A stretch of 33,116 nucleotides of DNA from a virus: the IMG/VR virus record IMGVR_UViG_3300018418_000064, positions 1 to 33,116 of that record; one strand, written 5' to 3'. The number at the start of each line of letters is the position of its first letter. Position 1 is the stretch's first letter. This document shows positions 16,101 through 24,870 of this stretch, piece after piece. Position numbers and translations under genes: made by a program. The notes below the pieces were generated by a model. That model did no database searches and was not told the DNA's origin. It saw only the letters and a program-made list of their open reading frames with translations.

Positions 16101-18700
16101 TGCGAGAGTGCAGGGAAACCTGGGATAAGAACTTCACCAATTTCAAGCTGATCTGGACTCAGCGATGGTGGTGCTGCGTTTTTCTCTTCTTTACCTTTTA
16201 CAAGGGAAATTACACCATAAGAGTCTACAACGACAGAATCAATACGCTGCAAATAATAAGTCAGCGTAGCTGATGCAGTGGCGTTGTGAGCAGGAATCAA
16301 TGGTATAGGTTTATTCGTAAACGAAAGAAGCCTAGACTTAAGATTTAAAAGTGGAACGCCAGGATTACCCGAAGTAGTGTTACTATAACTTACACCAATA
16401 TCGTTATCAATGTGTGGCCTAAAGTCAAAGCAATCTCTCAAATTGTAATTGATTCCAGACGCCGATCTATAAACGGGAATATCGTAAGGATCGAGATCAT
16501 TAGGATAGCTATTAACCGTAAAGAAGTATTGCCCAGTTTGAGGCAATTCAACTTGGAAACACTTGAACTCAACGAGGAGTGTTGTTCCATTCGATACGAT
16601 ATCACGACCGGGGATATATTCTACATAAGAATGATCGTAGAAAGTATCTTTTTGGTTGTAATTTAATCTAAAGCTCTTAGTGTAATCTTTTGGATTTCCA
16701 TTTACCAACTCAGCTGGGTTAGTAATTGCAACAAGTTCAAAAGCATCTGGCACGCCAAGAGTATAATCAACCACGTTGTCAGTGTAAGTGATCTGAACAA
16801 AAAGAGTTTTGACTGTTTTATCGTAAGCAAGCGCACCATCAGAGGTTGTTCCTACTTCTCTTTTATTATAATATACCGTAGCGTTAGCAGCCGATCCGTC
16901 AGCCGGCTCGAGGTTAATTGTTAGTGTGCTTCCATTCGCGCCCGTTGAATAGCTCGCAACACGAATGTGTGTATTAGTTGAGTCGACGACAACAATATCA
17001 TCGTTTTGAACGTTGTAATCTTCACCAGGATTTGCATTAATCGTAAATGTATTATTAGTAATACCCGTAACATTCTCGCGAACCCTTACTGGGATTGCAA
17101 GATTTTCTGCAGAGAATAAGCTTCTTTGACCGGTTGGAAATACAAGTGCACCTTGCGCAGATTTCTGGAAGAACGATCCTTTCTGAGGCGCACCATAACC
17201 ATTGTGCGACATATCGTGATTTCCTTCAAAGGCGATCGCTTCATTAGCTGTCATGTTTGGAGCGAGCTCGTGAATCTCATTCGAACCCGCACCAGAAAGT
17301 ACTTCAATGCTTGAGAAGAAAGCTTTTGTTGGTGTAAGGTTAAATAACATACCTGAACCAACTTCAGAACCACCATTACTCGTTGGACCGTCAGCATCTC
17401 GTAAAGTTTCTGGTGTATAATTGAGTGTAGGCGCGAAAGCAGTCAACCATTGACCATTAGCGGCTCTTTGAATAGGTAATGAATTACCATAATTAAAAGA
17501 AATGTTTTGATTGGTTAATGTTTCTGTTTCTTGAATCTGATCAATGACAAAGGATCTTTCTGCTGAGTTCTCTACTCTAAATCCTTTAACGTAAGCTACA
17601 CCTTGACCAACCACGGCATGAACCGACGTATTCGAAGAACCTTCTGGAAACGTTTTGTCTGTCGTTGAAATCTTAAAATCGTTGAGAATGTAGTTACCTG
17701 ACTCTTCGTATGTTCTTCGAGCAAGCTCTTCTCCAAGTACATTGTACTGAGATACGTCTCGAACTGTAACGGCGTTTCCGTTTTGATATTGAACAAGAGT
17801 AAAGAAGTCTGCATCTTCTCGTGCAGCACTTGTAGCTTGCACAACAAGCGTTGGTATAAGCTTGAGTCTATCTGCACCGGGGGCGTTTTCGTTATTCGAC
17901 CCGTTTGCATTATCGTATAGACTATTATCTGATAGCGCATCAACGTATGTTTCTTCTACTCTAAAACCTACGGCTACATTAGTTGGATTATTATCATACT
18001 TTGATACAACGAGAACCTGGTCGTCTGCAAAAAGGAAATGACCCTTTTGGAAAATAATACCAGGCGCTGCTTGAATACCAAAAGATTTACCCGAAGTCGT
18101 AGTAACGTTTGTTGTTCTTACTGTACCTACTACACTTGGGTTTTGACCAAGAGGCTCTTGAGTACTTACTTTAAAACGATACTCATTAATGGTTAATTCT
18201 TCACCTGCCTGGAATACACGATTTGTACCAGACTGATTCAAATAGCTAATATAAAAAGTATTAAGATCAGGTGCACGTACTTCCACACCTCGGTCTGCGG
18301 TAATAATGTTTGCAGTGAGACCTGATACAGATCCAGTAATTTGATAAACGTAATCGATTTCTGTTAATACACCTTGTACTACTTCTTCTTGTCTTTTCGG
18401 TATATAAGCTGTTGGGTCAAATGCTGTTTCTGCCGTTTCTAGTGCCGGAGTCCAAAGATCTTGAATTCTTACGTATTCTAAGTCGTCAAGCTGAGTAAAG
18501 TTACAGCCTTTTACAATCGAACCTTCTTTAAAGATGTTATCACCAAACTGCTCAATCTGACTCTGCAGCATAGTCTGCATTTGAGTCAGCTCTCTTGCTT
18601 GAACGGCGTAACCCGGCTTAAACAGCACTCGGTAATATTGATTTTCTAAATCAAAATCATCAAAGTATGGTGCTGTATTGAGATTTGTATTAATTGGCAT
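13115..18700 (-). CDS. Large tail structural protein with N-terminal DUF4815-type region
   Basis: 1861 residues. The N-terminus (about residues 20-60: QYYRVLFKPGYAVQARELTQ and IEQFGDNIFKEGSIVKG) is the hallmark of the DUF4815 family of large T4-like phage virion proteins. A central stretch (about 920-1100) includes TRSLELNTSNMQQNFQVGEF and an RHYFFFDG segment. The C-terminus ends in APTLKDYRAIAVT. The start ATG at 18698-18700 has AAGGAAG about eight bases upstream. It follows gp8 by 15 bases, where T4 has genes 9 and 10, so a role at the baseplate periphery connecting wedges to fibres is inferred. No enzyme motif, signal peptide or membrane segment is seen. Confidence 0.85.
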   Translation of the reverse strand: MPINTNLNTAPYFDDFDLENQYYRVLFKPGYAVQARELTQMQTMLQSQIEQFGDNIFKEGSIVKGCNFTQLDDLEYVRIQDLWTPALETAETAFDPTAYIPKRQEEVVQGVLTEIDYVYQITGSVSGLTANIITADRGVEVRAPDLNTFYISYLNQSGTNRVFQAGEELTINEYRFKVSTQEPLGQNPSVVGTVRTTNVTTTSGKSFGIQAAPGIIFQKGHFLFADDQVLVVSKYDNNPTNVAVGFRVEETYVDALSDNSLYDNANGSNNENAPGADRLKLIPTLVVQATSAAREDADFFTLVQYQNGNAVTVRDVSQYNVLGEELARRTYEESGNYILNDFKISTTDKTFPEGSSNTSVHAVVGQGVAYVKGFRVENSAERSFVIDQIQETETLTNQNISFNYGNSLPIQRAANGQWLTAFAPTLNYTPETLRDADGPTSNGGSEVGSGMLFNLTPTKAFFSSIEVLSGAGSNEIHELAPNMTANEAIAFEGNHDMSHNGYGAPQKGSFFQKSAQGALVFPTGQRSLFSAENLAIPVRVRENVTGITNNTFTINANPGEDYNVQNDDIVVVDSTNTHIRVASYSTGANGSTLTINLEPADGSAANATVYYNKREVGTTSDGALAYDKTVKTLFVQITYTDNVVDYTLGVPDAFELVAITNPAELVNGNPKDYTKSFRLNYNQKDTFYDHSYVEYIPGRDIVSNGTTLLVEFKCFQVELPQTGQYFFTVNSYPNDLDPYDIPVYRSASGINYNLRDCFDFRPHIDNDIGVSYSNTTSGNPGVPLLNLKSRLLSFTNKPIPLIPAHNATASATLTYYLQRIDSVVVDSYGVISLVKGKEEKNAAPPSLSPDQLEIGEVLIPGFPALSQRQASRTGRKAYAVHTRSKGVKVYTMKDMHAMSAQIDRMAYYISLNQLEQDTQNMFIPDQDGLDRFKNGFIVDPFNDLSVADVRDPEFKAAVPFNQKILTPAVKTIPLDLKYKSASGASIFPAVNKAKVATLGRDSNVDVISQDYATGFRNCVSNAYSYRGIGELSPPYDAAYDTTVTPAEINIDMTSAFQDFVENLQEFIPLTDVTTERVVEAENNWFGNADGWAPPNMFPFLGDGFMDRFRGGNTLTTRIETTTRSLELNTSNMQQNFQVGEFVRNFNFEPFMAGRDIGIYMTGLRPNARHYFFFDGEDVNAHIIPGTNVNSADDVQRAGQKGDAVSSDSNGVLRAVFALPSETFFVGDRVLEISDIDTYSQIESAGISRGHITYRAYNFSVEKSALGVTTRAPSFDINSSSSFRTVVRRIPAADPLAQTFFIKKGMGQGSNSVYISEVDLFFKRKSDTNGVTVELREVINGYPSGQVIPFGRVHKLATDVNVSDDASLATTFTFEAPVRLDVEAEYAVSIKPDAQDPNYLAYISQIGGTDLTPGPTQGAAVVQDWGDGVLFSSTNNSAWRSYQDEDLKFVLRRHNFATSSGTVTLTNNDHEFFIVDSWNGRFLPGEQIYQEKASTDTVGIPVGSATVTGTALDTKYFDGDFVLIEDSNGNKDIFEVVAVQSATQMLLNKENALPGAGDSCTPVVKGNLCWYDINDPTQMYLEDSSANSNRVFVAGTIYGLDSEKSATVTALQNINLSYFQPMIMKATDSTSTLDVDGTFVPPANLSSTYNMPLSFKDNNHFNFAGAVLYSRSNDPAGAQAFDLNIRMENGSNVTSTPFVDLEVSKLLAYQYKLNDGQQFNNPTSTYISKKIELAVDLDAEDIYVAASGYRPPNSNIRFFIKAQNGFDFTAFADLPWVELELFEGVDMFSSQANIHDYREFGYRIADANKDSQGVYTYQVDTGGVGTDPTFQSFRRFAIKIVLESDTVHNAPTLKDYRAIAVT

Positions 18701-18715
18701 TTTTAATCCGCTTCC

Positions 18716-20371
18716 TTAAAATTCGAGAACGATTTTAAACTCTTCTTTTGCTACAGTATTTTCCACTAAACCATTCTCGACATTTTCTGACGTTCTATTC
18801 AATGGGAAGAAATTTTCCATAAAATAAACTTTGCCAGATCTTTGAATATATGGCGAGACAACAACATTATCTGCTGCCGGTGTATTTATTTCAATTATCT
18901 GGCCCGTCTCGTTTCTCAATGATCGAGTTAAGTCGAGTGAAGTATCACCGTTTCCAGTATTAGCGTTATTTTGATAAGGGCCCATATAATGAGCTAAATA
19001 AATTTTATCATTTGTTTCATCAATCTCGTGCACTCGGCCTGAGAAAGTAACGTCTTGTGTTTCTGAACTAATTTGCACGACCGTTGTATTAGCAGTCACA
19101 CGATCGGCGTTTGCTGTAGTAATTTCTATACGATTATCAAAAACTTCTGGTGGGGTCAGTGTACTAAACTCTGGATTTTTAACAATGCCAACAGAAGCAT
19201 AAGTGTTTTCATTTGGAATTACATTGTTGTCATCGGTAGTAATATAAGCGTAAAGACTATAATGTCTACATCTAAATTCGTTAATTAAATTATAGCCATG
19301 ATCACTATCAGGCGTAAGAACTGCTCGTATCGAAGCTCTTACGTCTGTTGTTTCTTGGCTGCTTGGATCAAAATCATAAGCTGGATCGACAACCTGAGCA
19401 GTGACATTATTATATCCATCACCGGGATTTAATACAATAATTGTAGAAATTCTTCCATCGACTACAGTAGGAATTGCAACTGCACCAGAGCCATCGCCTT
19501 CGATTTTGATTGTAGGGAAAATACTAAACGATGCGTTTTGTTTTACTACTGACGATCCGCCTCCCTGTGTAACAGGATCAATATTCAATCGTATGTCAGC
19601 TAGACCCGTTTGATCATCATAATTATATGCTGTAATTTGATAGAGGAACGTTGAGCTATCTGGATTCGTAAAATAAATTGATTGTCCTACGTAATAATCT
19701 TCGATAGGATTAAACGTACCATCTGGGAAAACTTCGACGACACTATTAACGATATCTGTATCTGTTACTCGACCAGTTTCTTCTATGTAACCAAAATTAT
19801 CTTCGTTGTTCTGAACAATAATATCAGATATTCCTCCACCAGTATTGGCAGAAGGATTAGTATCAAAGTCACCTACGATAGGAACAAAACCCTGTGAGTT
19901 ATATGCATCAAATTCTAATTCACTGATAACATACATGTACTTCCAAATATAGCCATCTGCTGTTCTATAAATTTGATCGACAGATGACTCGTTAAATGCG
20001 GGAGGACTTGTTACTCCAGCACCATAGTTATTAAACAGACACTTATAGACTCGGTAATCTCCAGTGTCGTTGTCGTTTGGTCCAACAACGCAATAGAACC
20101 TTTGGCCTTCTAATTCTTCTGAGTCGTCATACTGTACAAACACATCATCTCTTTGCCAAGGATAGTACTTGATCATGAAATGTGTGTCTCGTGTTTTAAT
20201 CTTTTTACCAAAAATTACTTTTTCTAAAAATTCTGTTTTAGAGACCTCAGTGTCGGCAGGTATAATTTCATTAATTGAAGACGCAAAAATGTAATAGTCG
20301 TTATTCTCGACGTCGTTTGCAAACCGGCGTGTTGCGTCTGCTTTAAATTCTGTGGTTAAAATTTCTGGCAT
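18716..20371 (-). CDS. gp8: Baseplate wedge protein gp8
   Basis: 551 residues, against 334 in T4. Three segments match T4 gp8 as remembered: YRVYKCLF (106-113, T4 LVYRCLD), DGYIWKYMYVIS (139-150, T4 DGYVWEYLFEIP), and the C-terminus SGKVYFMENFFPLNRT...FKIVLEF (T4 SGEMIYMENRPP...INILFTF). The extra length lies between these, about residues 165-500, with a repeated beta-rich pattern such as GAVAIPTVVDGRISTIIVLN and NPGDGY. In T4, gp8 dimers join gp10, gp7 and gp6 in each wedge. Here the gene follows the protease gene, and a late-promoter octamer lies in the gap before the protease. SD-like AGGTTGAG precedes the ATG. Confidence 0.85.
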   Translation of the reverse strand: MPEILTTEFKADATRRFANDVENNDYYIFASSINEIIPADTEVSKTEFLEKVIFGKKIKTRDTHFMIKYYPWQRDDVFVQYDDSEELEGQRFYCVVGPNDNDTGDYRVYKCLFNNYGAGVTSPPAFNESSVDQIYRTADGYIWKYMYVISELEFDAYNSQGFVPIVGDFDTNPSANTGGGISDIIVQNNEDNFGYIEETGRVTDTDIVNSVVEVFPDGTFNPIEDYYVGQSIYFTNPDSSTFLYQITAYNYDDQTGLADIRLNIDPVTQGGGSSVVKQNASFSIFPTIKIEGDGSGAVAIPTVVDGRISTIIVLNPGDGYNNVTAQVVDPAYDFDPSSQETTDVRASIRAVLTPDSDHGYNLINEFRCRHYSLYAYITTDDNNVIPNENTYASVGIVKNPEFSTLTPPEVFDNRIEITTANADRVTANTTVVQISSETQDVTFSGRVHEIDETNDKIYLAHYMGPYQNNANTGNGDTSLDLTRSLRNETGQIIEINTPAADNVVVSPYIQRSGKVYFMENFFPLNRTSENVENGLVENTVAKEEFKIVLEF

Positions 20372-20399
20372 GTTTATCTCAACCTAAAACGATATTAAT

Positions 20400-20407
20400 T
20401 ATTTATT
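20400..20407 (-). promoter_or_regulatory. Late-promoter octamer AATAAATA upstream of gp8
   Basis: The minus strand reads AATAAATA in the 39-base gap between the protease stop (20411) and the gp8 start (20371). The distance fits a T4-type late promoter with a leader of roughly 20 bases. The gap is very AT-rich, which lowers the weight of the match. Confidence 0.45.
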
Positions 20408-20410
20408 AAA

Positions 20411-22804
20411 TTAGCCCGTAAGCTTTTTTCGATATCTTGGATATAGCACTCCGGTGTCTGCTTCTTTGGGCTTTCCAACCGGTCCACGAACAGTCGTAAT
20501 ATATTTACCATTATTACCTCTGTCGATTGCCCAAGGTAATCCTATATGTAAGTTAGTCGATCCTTGTAATTGAAGAGTTACGTAATCATCATTGCCCGTT
20601 GTTCCGGCCGGATGACTAAAGATACCGGTTTCATTGGTCGATGTCTTTGCTGAATAAAAACCGTCCGGACTTGTATAGCCACCTTTAATTACGTGGTTTG
20701 ATACAAAGCCTAAGCTTGCCGTAGGCGCATTACTCCAATCATAGCCGGGATCGTCTTTCATTCTTGGTCGCGCGTAATTTCTCATTCTTGTTTTTAATTG
20801 CGCTATCGTTGGATAAGTGCCTGTTCGAATAAAGAAATCTTCGACAAAGCAAGCACCTACACCGCAAGCTACTGGTGCTGCATTACTCGTGCCTGAGAAG
20901 TATGAATAGTATTCTCCAGAACCATTGTTCATATAACCACCGCCGAAGTATCCATTAAAATCCGGCGCGCCTGCATAATACATTGCGCCTGGAGCCCATA
21001 AATCAATTCCCGGACCTCTACAACTATAAGAATCTGGATATGGATATTTCGTACTAGGTTGTGCAGCTCCAATCGTAATTCCATTTGTTTGACCTTGGTC
21101 ATAAGTTCGAAGAGGATAATGAGTTAAAGGACTACTTAACGATGGACCACCACCGAGAGATGAACTGCTTCCTGACCAATTAACTTGTGTATAACGACTT
21201 CCAGCTTCTTGAACAATATAGTTGTCCCATTCTGGTAAATCTTGGTGACCAAAATTAATCGCTGAATTCCCGGCACTACGGAACCAGTAAAAGCCATCAT
21301 AATTAGTAAACGTGTTAATTATGTTATCAAGTGCAGTAAAGCGTGAATTTGTATCTCGTGTCATAACAAACCACTTAACCTGATTATCATTCTGATCTTG
21401 AGCTGTTCGAAGATTAAAGCCAGCCTCACTGAAAGCAGAAAGGTCATTACCCCATCCACCGCCGGGACGATTAGTAGTGACAAGTGTTCCGTCACTCGTG
21501 TAACGACCTATTTGCGTAACATTATCAACTGGAACTAATCTATCAAAGTAATACCATGCGTATCCCCATGCAGCCATTGTCACTGTTGCATTTCTTTTGC
21601 CTGTTTCTGGATTGACTGGCTTTGAATTATGCCAGTTCAACACTGCGTTAATCATACCTTCTGGTGTTACGCCACTACCAAAATAAGCTATTCTAACTTC
21701 TGATCCTCTAGCGTATCCAGTAAATAAACCTGCAGAACTTGACGCAACGCCAGCTGAATGATATCCAAATAATTCACTGTTGCTCAGCTGATTATTTTCT
21801 GGCGTATTCATACTACTGTCGTAATTTGACCAATTCATTTTTACTAGGCGACTACCACTCGGCTTGACAAATTGTATAGTACCAGTCATTGCTGGATGAT
21901 TGACACAAGTGTATGTAGCGCTATTCAAACCTCCCTCTTCAAACCAATCTGCATAGAGAGTGATTGTACTCGCTGTTCCGTTACCAGCCACACCTTCTCG
22001 GTAAGGAGGATTGCCGCTACCAGGAATACCGTATGGAGCTTGTGTTGTAACCTTTATTGGGTGAAAAGAACCGGCGTTATTTGTTATAATAAGCTTATCA
22101 CCGTAATTCAGCTGTATAGTCGGATTAGATGCATTAGTAAGAGTACCACCTCTATGCGTACCATTCACAATATACGCAGACGTTCCATTCGCAGTAAAAG
22201 TCAAATTATACGTCTGAGGATCAAACACCGTCCAATTTTCGTGATTTTCAAAATCAGTATTATAACTTGTTTGAACATCGCTATTAGATTCGAGACACAC
22301 AACATCAACGTATCGACCAATTAATTTGTGCCTATGTGTTGTGTTAAAATCTACGGCTTCTCCATCCCAATTAAAGTGGCCGATAGGATAACTAGGGTCT
22401 GCACCTCCCGAGGCTTGCAGTCGTTGATCTGGCTGTGCGCCTGTAATATACACATGACTTAATGGACTATGAGTGGAGCCATGCGAGGCATTATCAGTTA
22501 TAGCCGAGGAAGAATTAACGTATGCACCACCGTCGAGGTTAATACTTGCTCTAAAACTGGCGTATTTTTGAAATTCAGTAACATTGTACGAAAAGGGTAT
22601 TGGATCCTCTGATTTTTCTACAGAAACAACGTTAGTGCTTTCTTGTAACGTCGTTGCCTCTTCTTCTGTAAGGTTGAGTATAACCCAATTGTCGAAGTTA
22701 TTGAGGTTAGTATTAAGATCCAGATTAGCCGCGTCGCCCGTTTCGAGGAACGCCGCTTCGTCTGTGCCTGGTACAAGTTCAACTCTGTAGGGTGATTTAT
22801 CCAT
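20411..22804 (-). CDS. Subtilisin-like (S8) serine protease with inserted cupredoxin domain
   Basis: 797 residues. N-terminal part (about 5-66, LTEEEATTLQESTNVVSVEK) resembles an I9-type propeptide/inhibitor. The S8 core shows a first strand YVDVVCLES (165-173) where the catalytic Asp normally sits but Glu172 is found; His349 in GYHSAGVAS; the oxyanion Asn513 in RSAGNSA; and the nucleophile Ser640 in FSGTSNAAP. Between the Asp and His regions, residues about 199-314 form a cupredoxin-like domain with His248, Cys300, His303 and Met306 in the amicyanin-like order CxxHPxM. No signal peptide or membrane segment is visible, as expected for a virion protein. The gene lies between the gp7-like/403-residue pair and gp8, so it is probably tail-borne; it could mature phage proteins or digest host surface protein. 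Its ATG is two bases past the stop of the preceding gene. Activity is uncertain because of the Asp-to-Glu change. Confidence 0.85.
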   Translation of the reverse strand: MDKSPYRVELVPGTDEAAFLETGDAANLDLNTNLNNFDNWVILNLTEEEATTLQESTNVVSVEKSEDPIPFSYNVTEFQKYASFRASINLDGGAYVNSSSAITDNASHGSTHSPLSHVYITGAQPDQRLQASGGADPSYPIGHFNWDGEAVDFNTTHRHKLIGRYVDVVCLESNSDVQTSYNTDFENHENWTVFDPQTYNLTFTANGTSAYIVNGTHRGGTLTNASNPTIQLNYGDKLIITNNAGSFHPIKVTTQAPYGIPGSGNPPYREGVAGNGTASTITLYADWFEEGGLNSATYTCVNHPAMTGTIQFVKPSGSRLVKMNWSNYDSSMNTPENNQLSNSELFGYHSAGVASSSAGLFTGYARGSEVRIAYFGSGVTPEGMINAVLNWHNSKPVNPETGKRNATVTMAAWGYAWYYFDRLVPVDNVTQIGRYTSDGTLVTTNRPGGGWGNDLSAFSEAGFNLRTAQDQNDNQVKWFVMTRDTNSRFTALDNIINTFTNYDGFYWFRSAGNSAINFGHQDLPEWDNYIVQEAGSRYTQVNWSGSSSSLGGGPSLSSPLTHYPLRTYDQGQTNGITIGAAQPSTKYPYPDSYSCRGPGIDLWAPGAMYYAGAPDFNGYFGGGYMNNGSGEYYSYFSGTSNAAPVACGVGACFVEDFFIRTGTYPTIAQLKTRMRNYARPRMKDDPGYDWSNAPTASLGFVSNHVIKGGYTSPDGFYSAKTSTNETGIFSHPAGTTGNDDYVTLQLQGSTNLHIGLPWAIDRGNNGKYITTVRGPVGKPKEADTGVLYPRYRKKLTG
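21863..22210 (-). other. Cupredoxin-like (type 1 copper) domain within the S8 protease
   Basis: Residues about 199-314 of the protease. The domain starts with YNLTFTANG, includes YGDKLIITNNAGSFHPIKV (copper ligand candidate His248) and ends with SATYTCVNHPAMTGTIQFV (Cys300, His303, Met306). The order and spacing, an early His after a beta strand and C-x2-H-P-x-M in the last loop, match small blue copper proteins of the amicyanin/pseudoazurin type. All four ligands are present. Copper binding is inferred from this pattern. Confidence 0.8.
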
Positions 22805-22805
22805 T

Positions 22806-24029
<1,224 letters not shown>

Positions 24030-24047
24030 CTAAAAATTTAATTTAGA

Positions 24048-24055
24048 TATTTATA
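24048..24055 (-). promoter_or_regulatory. Consensus T4 late promoter TATAAATA
   Basis: The minus strand reads TATAAATA, the exact T4 late -10 octamer, in the 43-base gap between the gp7-like gene and the 403-residue gene. Its downstream edge is about 30 bases from the ATG. It would drive the 403-residue protein and the protease as a late unit, separate from the upstream baseplate genes. Confidence 0.65.
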
Positions 24056-24060
24056 TTGCA

Positions 24061-24870
24061 TTAGTAATTTGTGTTATAGTTGTCTTCCAAGAACTTGTTC
24101 AAGAGATTTTCCATATCAGCCGAAACTGTATGTCCAACCGTGTCTGTTAAGAAAACAACGTCATCGTATTCTATGATAACACTTTCTGTACCGTATGTTG
24201 TTCCATTTGCTAGTTGTGCCTGAGCCCATCCTTGCTTCTGACCCAATGCATAAGCTGAGTCTGCAGCACTGAGGAATGTTGTACTAGCTACACCCGCTCC
24301 ACCTGCATAAGGAACAGTTACATCAAGTGAACCATTCATCTGCAAGATCTTTCTTTGTGGTATGACACCTTGTAGTGTATCGTATCCTGCATTTGCATAA
24401 GCGCTGCCAGTTAAATTATGATTCGATGGATAATAGAAATTACCGCCTCTATATTGATCAACATGAGCTTGTGAAATCAGACAAGCGATTGTATCGACAG
24501 CGAGGTCAGATATTTCGACAGAAGCTCTGAGTGCTAATGCACCACCGTTTGACACACCGACAATTCGAATCTTAGTAGCATCGACATTTCGATAGACTTT
24601 CAGTTGATCGACCATATCTCTCAACATCTGAATGTCTGGTCCTTTCGATACTTCATTAGTAACATTCCATGATTGCTCGTAACCATCGATTCCAATGAGT
24701 ATGTGGCCCGGCAGAGTCGAAGCAAACGATTGTACCATACTATTTGCGCTGCCGCCATTACCATGTAATAGGATAGCAACAGGATATGGCTCAACACCAA
24801 CCGACGGCATTCCTACTTCTACTGTATAATCGTGGAATCCTTGACTCCAGTTTCTTCTCAGCGTTAATTG
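24061..24870 (-). other. Alpha/beta-hydrolase esterase domain fused to the wedge protein
   Basis: Residues about 884-1148. The layout (HGNGG, then GxSxG on a nucleophile elbow 71 residues later, then Asp, then His near the end) resembles the polyhydroxybutyrate depolymerase / feruloyl esterase (LpqC-like) group of secreted hydrolases. The Ser986 codon is at 24550-24552. The triad is complete, so activity is likely. Plausible substrates are acyl or acetyl groups on surface polysaccharide, but the substrate is not readable from sequence. Confidence 0.8.

Noticed and set aside
20411-22804. Protease as a sedolisin (S53), because Glu replaces Asp
   Set aside because: A His in HxxGVAS, the AGN oxyanion motif and GTSxAAP are in S8 order; sedolisins have no catalytic His and use a different Glu/Asp arrangement.
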